Below are positions 50,556 through 60,300 of a stretch of 64,000 bases of DNA, in pieces (the first letter of the stretch is position 1; the number at the start of each line of letters is the position of its first letter). The notes beneath the pieces were generated by a model that worked only from the letters and a program-made list of their open reading frames with translations, did not search any database and had not been told where the DNA came from. This stretch comes from Homalodisca vitripennis (taxonomy: Eukaryota; Arthropoda; Insecta; Hemiptera; Cicadellidae). The translations under genes were made by a program, and so were the position numbers. The stretch is from NCBI RefSeq assembly GCF_021130785.1, contig NC_060207.1, positions 186,001 to 250,000 of the forward strand, read 5' to 3'.

Positions 50556-51279
50556 TGTACCGTTATTACAGCACATATTTTGTAATTTATATGGAGCTAA
50601 TACTTTATAAATTAAACAACTTTTCGGGAATACTTGGTTTATTCCGAAATTCAAGTTCACCCAAAAGTTTACAAAGTTTACAAACTTTTGATTCAATTTT
50701 ATTCAAAAATCACTCAATCAATCAAATCTAATTTAAGACTCTGATTAAAAGATATTGAAATTAAAATTAAACTAAAAATGTATACTTCTCCAAAAATGGT
50801 TTAAATTAACAAAACAAAATAAAAGTTCTCTTCTCAAAATACTCAAAATTAATATAACACAAAACTTGATATTTACTTTATCACCAAAATTTAATTCACA
50901 AAACTTCAAAAATTTGAATTAAATTTTCAGACTCTGAAAGATTGGAAACTTTAGAAATTTTTAATACAGTATTATAAAATAAAAGATATTAACTATACGC
51001 TGGTACGGGACTTACTACTTTGAAGATTACGGAGGCAGATCGGATCTTAAAACGCACTAAAAATTTTAAATACTTCAAATTGACTTTACCCACGAAAAAT
51101 AAATTACTCTAAATCCCAACTATTGGGTTAGAGAAAGAACTTCAGCTACTAACTCGACCGCTACACGTACTCCTCAATCGCCAAGACTAGACTGACCGCT
51201 CCTCCAGCGAGCCGGGAGGAACGCATCACCCGATACGTCACTGACCGATCAGCTGATTGCCGGTCCAACTGAACAAACA
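50556..51279 (-). repeat. 3' LTR (724 bp)
   Basis: Matches 57496-58218 except for G versus A within TTTTCGGRAAT (near 50630), one extra T in CTAATTTAAG (near 50732) and C versus T in ATTAAYTATACG (near 50993). On the coding strand the LTR begins TGTTTGTTCAG and ends GGTACA. The GC-richer U3-side end holds the motif GATCAGCTGATC-like CGATCAGCTGATT and TCAGT initiator-like strings. Confidence 0.95.
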
Positions 51280-52577
51280 AAGTCCCCGCACCGCGTCTAG
51301 TTAATAAGAGCCTACTTCCTACCGCGATTCAGCATAAATGAATATGAACTATGGTACATATTTTCCCTAGCCCGAAGCTGCAATCACGGTAGGAACCTAA
51401 ACCTTTAAACACTCATCCCGGACTAAGTACAATAATATCCCTCCACATGCACACTTTTAAATAACAATTCTTTTGTACTTATCACTACGTGGAGGCTGTG
51501 ATGTGTAGTCCGAGGGGTGATGTGGTAGGAGTGTCCGACGTCCAGTGTGGCTCCCCAGGTAGCCATCGCAGAGGGATGTGGTGGGTGAGGAGTCGAGGCA
51601 GGTAGCTTCCCCAATGATCGTGCGGCCGGTGCAGTGCGGCGGCCTCGTTGATCTCGTGGTTGGCTGGCTCTGGTTCGCTAATAGAACTGCTACCTGCTCC
51701 TCCAATCTAATAACAATTTCAGCCAGCGAGGCATTGAGCTCTTGGAGGACATTCCTTTTTACAAAATATTCCCTCCGTATAATTGTATGGCTGTCAGTCT
51801 TTCACGGTGTTCTTATTGTACGCCTGCGCCAGTGTCACGAATGTAAACCATTACCAGATGTTGTTAATTACAATACAATCAATTTACAGGGATTACAATG
51901 GCACAATAATCAATTGTTTACACACAATAAACCTCATATAGTGATAAAAAAAAACAATATTACCCTGTCCTTCTACATTTGAAGGAACAGGGAAGAAATA
52001 TCACTATTAATACAACTCATTGTATACCAAAAAATATTACCCTGTCCTTCTCTATTGGAAGGAACAGGGGACAAAAACACCACAACATTACCAAAATTAC
52101 CCTGTCCTTCTACATTTGAAGGAACAGGGAAGAAATATATCTCATGATATATCACAATACCGATGTGTATTAATTTCATACACCATTAATGCCATTCATT
52201 GTCCCTGAAAATTACATGGTTTACAACAACACTCCTATCACACACTTACACTGGCATTTTATATTATGACTTCTCATCTTAGCCATACAATTGCTGAAAT
52301 AAAAACGTCGTCACATCACCCTTTCATATTCCAATATTTATTTGTATTATTATAATAAACTACTGGACTCTCATACTTAACTTGTTTTGTGTATTGGGCC
52401 AAATTAATACATAATTATATAATCAATTCTTGAAGTTAATTTAGAAATAAATTATATTGTCATTTTATTGTTTTTAGACCCATCTTCAATTCCTTTTCAA
52501 CAATATAATTGTCCTGAAAATAAAACATACTGACCTTTGCCCCGGGCTAATGTTTATTGAGTTCTCAACTTTCACTT
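51280..52577 (-). other. Non-coding segment between pol and the 3' LTR
   Basis: About 1.3 kb with no env or other recognisable frame (longest about 134 codons, no motif). It holds the three repeated hairpins at 51963-52129 and a GC-richer stretch next to the LTR (51420-51720). An env gene would normally sit here in an errantivirus-like element, and none is visible. Confidence 0.6.
51963..52129. repeat. Three near-identical 30-nt hairpins
   Basis: Copies lie at 51963-51992, 52040-52069 and 52100-52129. Each has the arms CCCTGTCCTTC and GAAGGAACAGGG (one bulged A) around a 7-nt loop, TACATTT or TCTATTG. The second copy differs only in the loop and next to it. Each is preceded by ATTA or AATTA and followed by A/G-rich sequence. 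Being inverted, the stem can form in either strand's RNA. The location in the 3' non-coding part of the element suggests a cis-acting RNA signal or a small nested repeat. Confidence 0.85.
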
Positions 52578-53207
52578 TTAGTACTTTAACTTTAATTGTG
52601 AAACATGCACTTTCTTCACGGATCGTTCATCCTTTATATCCTGCACTATAAAGGTCACTTCTGTTAATTTATATATAATCCTGTAGGGTCCACAAAACCG
52701 GTTTGCCATTTTTGCCTGAAATTTTTCCGCTTTGTTACTCAGCCAGTGTGTCTTCACGTATACAAGGCTTCCAACTTTGAATGGGTGTTCACATTCCTTA
52801 TCACTATAGCCTGCCCTCTTCCTGTTAGCCGAAATGGACTTTTTTAAGTTTAACACAGTTCTTTGAAACCTATCCAAATTATCCGTCTTTGACACATCAC
52901 AGTCCAATAAATCATTAATGTTCCATCTGTTGGTCAATTCCAAGTTAGGCCTATTTCCGAACATAATTTCGTATGGTGAATTTTTAGTAGCTTCCGAGGT
53001 CGCACAATTTATCGCTAATTGTAATTCAGTTAATTTGGTGTCCCACTTAGTTTGATCCGAATTAAAGTAAATTTTTAACATCTGTTTTACTGTCCTCAAC
53101 TGACGTTCACTTTTGTTTCCCTGTGGTACAAATGGAGTTACAAATTGATGATTGATTCCCCGGGCGAATAAATAGTTCTTTAGTTCGACACTTCTAAAAC
53201 ACTGTGC
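52578..53207 (-). pseudogene. Pol segment 3: integrase catalytic C-part and C-terminal domain
   Basis: The frame runs from the second catalytic Asp (VSDNAQCF, about 53200) through FVTPFVPQGNKSERQLRT, which supplies the catalytic Glu, to LAINCATSEATKNSPYEIMFG and a C-terminal domain ending KVHVSQLKLKY at 52578. It is in a different frame from the upstream segment: a one-base loss in an A/T run near 53209-53215 separates them. With segment 2 it carries the complete D,D,E set. It stops with TAA and no further coding follows. Confidence 0.85.
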
Positions 53208-53218
53208 ATTGTCCGATA

Positions 53219-54812
53219 CTATATTTTTGCAATATGCATTTTTTTTAAAATTTCACTTTCTAATACTTTTATTATTGATTTACTTTTCGCGTCTTTTATC
53301 GCACTTAAAAATACCATTTTTGAATGGTCGTCAAGTACAATCAGGATATTATTATTTCCACTACTGGACCTGGTTAAAGGGCCAAAAATGTCTATGTACA
53401 ATTTATCCATGGGCCTAGCTGATACACCAGAAATCAGTTTGCCATGATAAACCTTACCGGTTTTCGCTAACGCACAAGCTTCGCACATTTTTACCTTGTC
53501 TTTTATCAGCCCGGCAAGATCCGCATGGTAAAATAAATCGCATATCTTTCTGGTAGTTTTTAATATTCCATAGTGGCCCCCGATTTCCGACTCATGGTAA
53601 TACTTAAACACCATATCTACTAAATGTTCTGGTAGACATATCTTTGGCTTACTAGTAGGCTTACTTCTATACATCACAACTCCCTTACACAAGAAATATT
53701 TTTCAGAGTTAGTACCACCTTTTATACTATTATATATTTTTCGTATTATATTGTCCTGGGTTTGGTGAACCTTAAAGTCCGTATAAGCTAGTGGAAAATT
53801 ACCTACGCTATTTACAAATACACTATTTACATTTTCTTCCTTAATTGCTACTCTTATGCTATTGTCCGTTACACTATCATTTTCTATACCGTACTGGTAT
53901 TCTTCAATTTCCTCCACACTTTCCATCTTATCTCTACGTTCAAATAGTCTAGATAAATAGTCTGCCACTGCATTGTCTTTTGATTTTACGTGTTTAATTT
54001 TAAATGGTAGGCTCAAAATTGTAGCTGCCCACCTACCTAATTTTCCTAATTTCCTAAAATTGCCTAGTACCCACGCTAGTGCACTATTGTCCGTTATTAG
54101 GGTAAAAGGCCTTACTTCTAAGTAGCTGCGAAATTTGTTTATCGCGCATACCACTGCAAGTGCTTCCTTTTGGTACACAGTCAAATTTCTTTGTTCGGAT
54201 TCATTAAATTTTTTGGAATAATAAGCCACTGGTTTATTCTCACCTTCTATTTCCTGCATTAAACAACTTCCTGCTGCCTTGTCACTCGCATCCGTACATA
54301 GGATAAATGGCTTATTATAATCTGGTATTATTAATACCGGTGGTGTACTTACACTTTCCTTTAAGCTGTTGAAGCTCTCCTGGCACTCCTGAGTCCACTC
54401 AAATTTCCTATTCTTTTTTCTCAATTCATTTAGACATGCTGCCTTGTCTGCATAGTTTGGGATGAACTTTGCAAAATAGCTCACTGCTCCGATAAATCTA
54501 CTTACGCCTTTTGCGTCCTTTGGCTCTCTCGCATCTCTAATGGCAGAAGTTCTATCCGGGTCGACTCTTATCTGGTCCTTAGAGATTAGGTGACCTAAAA
54601 ACTTGATCTCTTTACATGCAAAGCTCACCTTATTCGGGTTAACCGTAAGTCCATGTTTGGCCAGCCTCTCCACAACATCTCTGACATGTTCTATATGCTC
54701 TGGTAAACTTTTGCTAAATATTATTATGTCATCTACATAATTTAAAGCATACTGGAACTTTACACCTTGCAACACTTTGTTTAATAAGCGGCTCATTGTT
54801 CCGCTTCCCAAG
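53219..54812 (-). pseudogene. Pol segment 2: reverse transcriptase, RNase H, integrase N-part
   Basis: About 530 codons, starting LGSGTMSRLLNKVL (no true start; the frame is entered from segment 1). RT active site YVDD at residues 25-28, FLGHLIS near 71, then RNase H with LCTDASDKAAGS (171-182), KEALAVVCAI and TDNSALAWVLG. Integrase has the zinc-binding H406, H413, C443, C446 and the first catalytic Asp (YIDIFGP, residue 474), then LDDHSK. It ends at a stop just before the second catalytic Asp because of a single-base frame break. All motifs upstream are intact, so the element decayed little or the break is an assembly error. Confidence 0.9.
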
Positions 54813-54822
54813 TGTAACCCAT

Positions 54823-55931
54823 TTATGGTACACGATTGAATTCATATGATTCAAACGGCGTAACAAAACCGGTTAAATGTTTGCTTTTTTCTGTGAGTTT
54901 TAATTGGTAAAACGAATTACTCAAATCCAAGTTTGAAAAATAAGTACATCCTTGTAGGTAGTGGTATGATTCGTATACGTCTCCAATTGGATGTTCCACT
55001 CTCTTCAACTTACTATTTAATTTTGAGTAATTAATCACCATTCTAGATTTATCACTTCCCGGTTTGGTTACTAAAAATGCGGGGCTAGCATAATTTGACA
55101 CACTGGGTCTAATTATATTCTGTGCCAACAGTTCATCTAAAATTTTTCTTAATTCTTGCAGCTTGGGGGGGGATAGCGGATACGGCTTCAATCTCACTGG
55201 CTCGGGGTCGCTGACTTCTAGGTCAATTTCGAAGTCAATAGCTTGCCCTATTTTATCGGTAAAAACTTGAGGGAATTCGTTAATAATTTTTAAAATACCC
55301 TCCTTTGCCTTATTGCACCCTACCACAATACTCTGGTTCACATTATTTATAAGGATTGTATTATTCTGAAATAACTCGATTGTGACTTCTGGTTTAAACT
55401 TAAACCAACACATATCCTGTTTTAAATCCACCACCATGCCAGTTTCTTTTATAAAATTTGAACCCAGAATTATTGGCCAAGACAAATTTTTCGAAACTAA
55501 AAACTGAACTTTCCAAGAAAAACATTCTATCTTTATTTTTACAATACATTTACCCAGGATTGATAATTCGTTGTTATCTGCCGACAAACATTTAATATCA
55601 GTATGTTCAAGAATACTAGCCAGTCCTTTCTTTAACAATGAGTCGTAAATGCTTTCGCTTATCAGGTTCACTCCGCTTCCCGTGTCCAATAATACATTAT
55701 GATATGTACCCTTACCAACAAACACTTTTACAACGGGCAGGGTCATTGAACCTTGGCTACATCCGGCCCTTTTTACATTCATACAGGAATTTCCCACATT
55801 ATTCTTACCCCTTGCCCTCATTTGTTCTCGACCTCTTCCATAATTATAATTATTTTTAATGTCAGTGGGACGTGACCGGGGAGATTCCACTCTCGCACTG
55901 CCTTCTTGGAATTCTCCCCTATTTACAAGTT
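54823..55931 (-). pseudogene. Pol segment 1: protease and RT N-part (entered by -1 frameshift)
   Basis: Open from the gag slippery site, without a stop, to TAA at 54823. From 55890 (a GTG, not a real start): a basic linker, protease LLDTGSG (residues 67-73), retroviral-like ILGSNFI flap region (141-147), then RT starting with the VRLKPYPLSP segment (232-241), IIRPSVSNYASPAFLV, RMVINYSKLN (283-292) and catalytic LDLSNSFYQL with Asp322. It ends NRVP followed by a stop, where RT frames normally continue with a Gly-Leu motif. The continuation is in another frame at 54812, so one base is missing at 54815-54822. Confidence 0.9.
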
Positions 55932-55935
55932 TTTT
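55878..55935 (-). promoter_or_regulatory. Programmed -1 ribosomal frameshift signal (gag-pol)
   Basis: In the gag frame the codons are CCA AAA AAC TTG TAA, giving the canonical heptamer A AAA AAC (55935-55929, reverse strand). After a 9-nt spacer (55928-55920) a stem forms between GGGGAGAATTCC (55919-55908) and GGAATCTCCCC (55888-55878), 11 base pairs with one bulged A and a 19-nt loop. Slipping back one base avoids the gag stop and enters the pol frame, which is open from here to 54823. Slippery site, spacing and stem all agree with known -1 frameshift signals. No pseudoknot partner was identified. Confidence 0.85.
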
Positions 55936-57242
55936 GGGACCGCAGATTTTTCGAATCTCGGTATCTGTCCTCTCTGAATATTTTTAAAACAATCCCTAGC
56001 GATATGTCCCGGTTTATTACAAATAAAACATTTTATTATTGCTTTCTTTACCATCATGGGATTGTTTACATACGAGTTTGCAGTTGAGTTTACATGACTT
56101 TTCAGAACAAAGTCCGATTTACAAACTTTACGTTCCTCGCACACCTTCACTTCTTCATAGGCTACGTTCTGCTCATATATACACAAATTGTCAAGGTCGG
56201 CAAAATTTTTCGGATTTGTACAAAATACCAGTCGGGCCCTTACTTGAGATGAGATACCTAATTTTATCAATTCTGTCAGTTCGGTCTCAGAATAATCACA
56301 CAATAGCAATTTTGCATTTTGCTTAACGTTTAAAATATAACTGCTCAGTTTTTCATCAGGTTTTTGTGATCTAGTTACTAAGTCCCTCTTCAAGGCTTCT
56401 CTATGACCAAATGGAACAAAATAATCTAATAGTCCTTTGTGTACTTCACTAAAATTACTAGCATTCACCTTAAATTGAAGCATTTTATTGTAAAGTGGAC
56501 CAGTGGCATAACCTACACTCATATTTATGATCTCACTATCACTTAAGCTAGTTTCATCACCCTTAATTTTTAACATTATTTCGATATAATTCAACAATTC
56601 TGAAACATTTAGTCCATCTGTGGGTTTAAACATTTTTAAAAATCGCTCTAGGGGATTTGGTAATTTTGCAAAATTCCCTTCTACATGTTTCTCCTGGTGA
56701 AGACTCAAACCCATAATATCCTTATTTATAGTTTGAGACACGGGCTTGCACATCTCTTCGACTTCCTCCTCCTCCAGGCTTGTATTTAGAAGACTAGTTT
56801 CAAAATTAACAATTTCCTCCTCGCTTACACTAAGTTTTCCTAATTTTGCCTTAATTTCAATCAAACCATCCTTAAGTTTTGAAATTAAGGTTTCAGACGC
56901 TCCTTCCCACTTATACAACTCACATAATACATCAACTCTCATAGTGAGATGTTTGTGCCTACACACTAGTCTCAAATACTCGCCTGTCGATTTTTCCTCG
57001 GACAAGTTTCCTATCTTGACAGATAATGCCTCCAAATCAACTTTTATCTCCTTTAATGCAATGCTAGGTTCTATACGCCCCTTCAGATTACCAGCGTTGC
57101 CCCTGATATTTAATTTCAAAAGAGACCTCAACATTTTTCTAAGATCCTGAACGGTGTCGCTTTCAGAAGCATTTCCGCCCCTAAAATTTATTTCAAATAT
57201 TAATTCCTTTTTGAGCAACAGATCTACATGCGCTAGCTCCAT
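55923..57242 (-). CDS. gag: Gag polyprotein (439 aa)
   Basis: Intact ATG-to-TAA frame. The N-terminus MELAHVDLLLKKELIFEI and the following RGG resemble the N-termini of insect Gypsy-class Gag proteins. A capsid-like helical region occupies about residues 210-350 (LERFLKMFKPTDG, DYFVPFGHREALKRDLVTRSQ). A single CCHC zinc knuckle, CFICNKPGHIARDC, lies near residue 413 and would bind genomic RNA. Gag would form the virus-like particle in the cytoplasm. It ends with a slippery sequence two codons before the stop, so a minority of ribosomes would make Gag-Pol. This is the only complete ORF of the element. Confidence 0.92.
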   Translation of the reverse strand: MELAHVDLLLKKELIFEINFRGGNASESDTVQDLRKMLRSLLKLNIRGNAGNLKGRIEPSIALKEIKVDLEALSVKIGNLSEEKSTGEYLRLVCRHKHLTMRVDVLCELYKWEGASETLISKLKDGLIEIKAKLGKLSVSEEEIVNFETSLLNTSLEEEEVEEMCKPVSQTINKDIMGLSLHQEKHVEGNFAKLPNPLERFLKMFKPTDGLNVSELLNYIEIMLKIKGDETSLSDSEIINMSVGYATGPLYNKMLQFKVNASNFSEVHKGLLDYFVPFGHREALKRDLVTRSQKPDEKLSSYILNVKQNAKLLLCDYSETELTELIKLGISSQVRARLVFCTNPKNFADLDNLCIYEQNVAYEEVKVCEERKVCKSDFVLKSHVNSTANSYVNNPMMVKKAIIKCFICNKPGHIARDCFKNIQRGQIPRFEKSAVPKNL

Positions 57243-57495
57243 TTTTATTTTAAAATAGTTTTCTTAAAATAAATCAAATATTCCAAACTCACAATATTAT
57301 TCTAAGTCCTAAGTCTTACTCACTACACAAAATTATGCAGGTTTATACACAATGTTCAAGTTCATACAAGTCTTATACAAGTTACACACACTTTCATGAA
57401 TTATACAAGTTTATACCAGTTTACAAGTTCTTTCCTGTAAATAACCTGTTGTACAAGTTTATGCTCAAAAAGAAATAGCAGATTGGCGCAAATTA
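57243..57495 (-). other. Leader between 5' LTR and gag, with TACAAGT repeats
   Basis: About 250 bp. On the forward strand TACAAGT recurs five times within 57365-57460, irregularly spaced. The first bases after the LTR on the coding strand are TAATTTGCGCC, which does not start with the TGG expected for a tRNA-3'-end primer site. The region would hold primer-binding and packaging signals, but I cannot point to them. Confidence 0.5.
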
Positions 57496-58218
57496 TGTAC
57501 CGTTATTACAGCACATATTTTGTAATTTATATGGAGCTAATACTTTATAAATTAAACAACTTTTCGGAAATACTTGGTTTATTCCGAAATTCAAGTTCAC
57601 CCAAAAGTTTACAAAGTTTACAAACTTTTGATTCAATTTTATTCAAAAATCACTCAATCAATCAAATCTAATTAAGACTCTGATTAAAAGATATTGAAAT
57701 TAAAATTAAACTAAAAATGTATACTTCTCCAAAAATGGTTTAAATTAACAAAACAAAATAAAAGTTCTCTTCTCAAAATACTCAAAATTAATATAACACA
57801 AAACTTGATATTTACTTTATCACCAAAATTTAATTCACAAAACTTCAAAAATTTGAATTAAATTTTCAGACTCTGAAAGATTGGAAACTTTAGAAATTTT
57901 TAATACAGTATTATAAAATAAAAGATATTAATTATACGCTGGTACGGGACTTACTACTTTGAAGATTACGGAGGCAGATCGGATCTTAAAACGCACTAAA
58001 AATTTTAAATACTTCAAATTGACTTTACCCACGAAAAATAAATTACTCTAAATCCCAACTATTGGGTTAGAGAAAGAACTTCAGCTACTAACTCGACCGC
58101 TACACGTACTCCTCAATCGCCAAGACTAGACTGACCGCTCCTCCAGCGAGCCGGGAGGAACGCATCACCCGATACGTCACTGACCGATCAGCTGATTGCC
58201 GGTCCAACTGAACAAACA
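57496..58218 (-). repeat. 5' LTR (723 bp)
   Basis: The promoter LTR for the reverse-strand element. It is three differences from the 3' LTR. The left edge is TGTACCG and the right edge AACAAACA on the forward strand. It is directly followed by LINE copy A sequence leading into the RT active site. Confidence 0.95.
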
Positions 58219-59056
58219 ATGACAATGTAAAAACTATTATGTATGCAGATGATACAACCCTTCTTATAAAAAATTACTCCACACTGGGCCTACATGCAGA
58301 CATTGTCACATCAACAAACAAAACTCTGCAGTACTGCCTGAAAAATGACCTGGAAATTAACCCAACAAAGACCACCCAAATTAATTTAGCAGAAGACAAG
58401 ATCAAGTGCCTAACGTCCAAAACATCACAATAGAAAAACAATCAAAACTATTAGGCATAGTGATTGATGGTGATCTTACCTGGACTGATCATATTAACAG
58501 TTTGACCAAAACGCTTGGATCTGGAATCTACGCAGTAAGAAGAATTAAGTGGATAGGAGGACTGCAAGCGGCAAAGACAACTTACCATGCTGTTTTTTAA
58601 TCCCATATAAGGTATGGTATATCAGTATGGGGAGGAACATCTGCCCATAATCTTAGCAAGATCTTACTCCTCCAAAAAAAGGCAATAAGGACACTGGCAG
58701 ATCTGGGACCACTTGAAAGCTGCAGAGAAGCTTTTAAGACTTTAAAACTCATGACTGTCATAGCACTGTACATCTACTCTGTAGTTGTCTAGACAGTTGA
58801 AATGGAGTTACCAAGAGCTAAGGATACTCACTCCCACAACACCCGGAGAGCAACTGACTACCTCCTTCCTGGACACCATACTACACAGTACAGCAGGAAA
58901 CCATCCTACATGGGAAGAAAAATCTTCAACACCCTACCTCTCAACCTGAAAAATCTTGGAGGGAATGAGATGAAGAAAAGCCTTCAAGACTGGCTCATGG
59001 AAAGACCCTTTTACACCATGACAGAATTTTTTGACTCTGTAAACAGTACATTGTAA
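58219..59056 (+). pseudogene. Copy A LINE RT, YADD to C-terminus
   Basis: It enters as NVKTIMYADDTTLLIKN (58225-58275), so the RT active site is intact. It continues with LGLHADIVTSTNKTLQYCLK, after a frameshift QSKLLGIVIDGDLTWTDHI, IKWIGGLQAAKTTYHAVF, a stop near 58600, IRYGISVWGG, QKKAIRTLADLGPLESCREAF, and the closing frame to 59056 with HSHNTRRATDYLLPGH and KPSYMGRKIFNTLP. It has several frame breaks and the upstream RT half is missing. Confidence 0.8.
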
Positions 59057-59153
59057 AGCAAGAGACCTGGATTTTAATTCATTGTAAATTTTGACGCCAT
59101 TACACTTCTTTATGCTGATGTAAATAAAGAACTTTTGACTATTGACTAAAACT

Positions 59154-60300
59154 CACTCTCCTTGGCAGCGGAAGTTGGGAACGCACTACTAGCTGAGAAC
59201 CAAGAACTAAGACAGAATATAATGACCCTAACTATAAAGAACTCAAAACTAACTTCAAAAATTGAAGAGTTAATGATCTCTGATGAAAGCCACTCAAACT
59301 ACCAATATAAACTTGAAGAATTAGAAAACGAAAAAGCAATCATTTTAAATAAATATAATATGCTAGTTGAAAAATTAAACTGCCTAGAAAATCAACTGAA
59401 AAAAGAAAAACAGGTACGGAATGACCTTAAGAATATTTTTGAAGAAACAGATATGGAAAAAGAAGAAACCATTTCCAAATACGAGAACATTATTAAAGTA
59501 CTCCAAAAAAAGATTGAATGCATTGAAACAATTAAATCAAATAACAATATAAACCAAGACAAAGGCAACAAGATTTTCAAAAACATTACAACACAGACAC
59601 ACAATCATGACTTAGACCACCATATAGGGACCCTGGAAGCCTTTTCTTAACAGAACTGATTGGAATTAAGACAAGACAAGTGTGCATGGAAGACTTGGTG
59701 AGAACCATTCAAGAACAATTCATAACATTCACAAACGCTGTGAATCAAAATGAACCAATTTCAACTAATAAACCTACTCTCAACAGACCGGTACAAAACC
59801 CACCAAAAAAACCACAGGGGCCTGGGAGTTACGAAAAGCTACCTCAGTGTCTCTCTTCAGGCACAAAAGTACAGGGAGGAATGTGAGGAAACCCCAAACC
59901 AACCACAATTAATAAAGGAAAAAGAACAACGAAATACATTCAAAATCACCATCTCCCCTCCAATAACAGCTGTTAAACTGGACCCCTTAGACTCTTTTGA
60001 AGCTTTCTTTGAGAAAAATATTGAGCAATATAAAAAAGAAACCGTATCAAGAAAAATGAGCCCCGCTGGAACAGAATTAAATGAAACCAGAGCCTTACAA
60101 AATTATCAATCCCTAAATAACACTCTCTGTATAACTGAAGCACAGGAAAATCACTCTGAATCTTCCTATCAATACAAAACAATAAGTAGCAAAGTTAATA
60201 ATCAATGCTCTCCCCATAATTTTTTAGGAACCAGCCAAAAAAGAAAAACCAAATTCAAAACCAAGATCTACAAACACAAACATCAGAAAAGGCCCTAAAA
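59154..60300 (+). pseudogene. Copy B ORF1, coiled-coil part
   Basis: Resumes ORF1 in the same frame as 50408 (SLSLAAEVGNALLAENQEL). Heptad-like charged sequence follows for about 130 residues (KIEELMISDESHSNYQYKLEELE, KEETISKYENIIKVLQKKIE), a strong coiled coil suited to trimerising ORF1 protein. The frame stops at 59650. Further pieces in other frames (MEDLVRTIQEQFITFTNAV at 59680; LDPLDSFEAFFEKNIEQYKKE at 59975) complete a Lys-rich tail to 60298. It has at least two frame breaks. Confidence 0.75.

Larger units (their letters stand above)
50556..58218 (-). mobile_element. Ty3/Gypsy-like LTR retrotransposon (reverse)
   Basis: This 7.66-kb element has LTRs at both ends (TG...CA), gag with one zinc knuckle, and pol in the Gypsy order protease, RT, RNase H, integrase, all on the reverse strand. 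The LTRs differ by two substitutions and one single-base indel, indicating recent insertion. Pol has two single-base frame breaks. No env-like ORF is seen. No target duplication is found: the left flank ends GATAG and the right flank begins ATGAC. No canonical TGG-starting primer-binding site lies next to the 5' LTR. Confidence 0.95.
50409..59153 (+). mobile_element. LINE copy A (5'-truncated), nested in copy B ORF1
   Basis: The target duplication AAAACT lies at 50403-50408 and 59148-59153. Copy A begins in the EN-RT linker (AAEHIAQSIKKSKALWEIIN, 50430-50490), is interrupted by the LTR element at 50556-58218, and continues from just before YADD to its 3' end (AATAAAGAACTTTTGACTATTGACT). The RT part between the linker and YADD, roughly 0.7 kb by comparison with copy B, is missing. 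Its 3' UTR differs from copy B's, so the two belong to different subfamilies. Confidence 0.8.
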
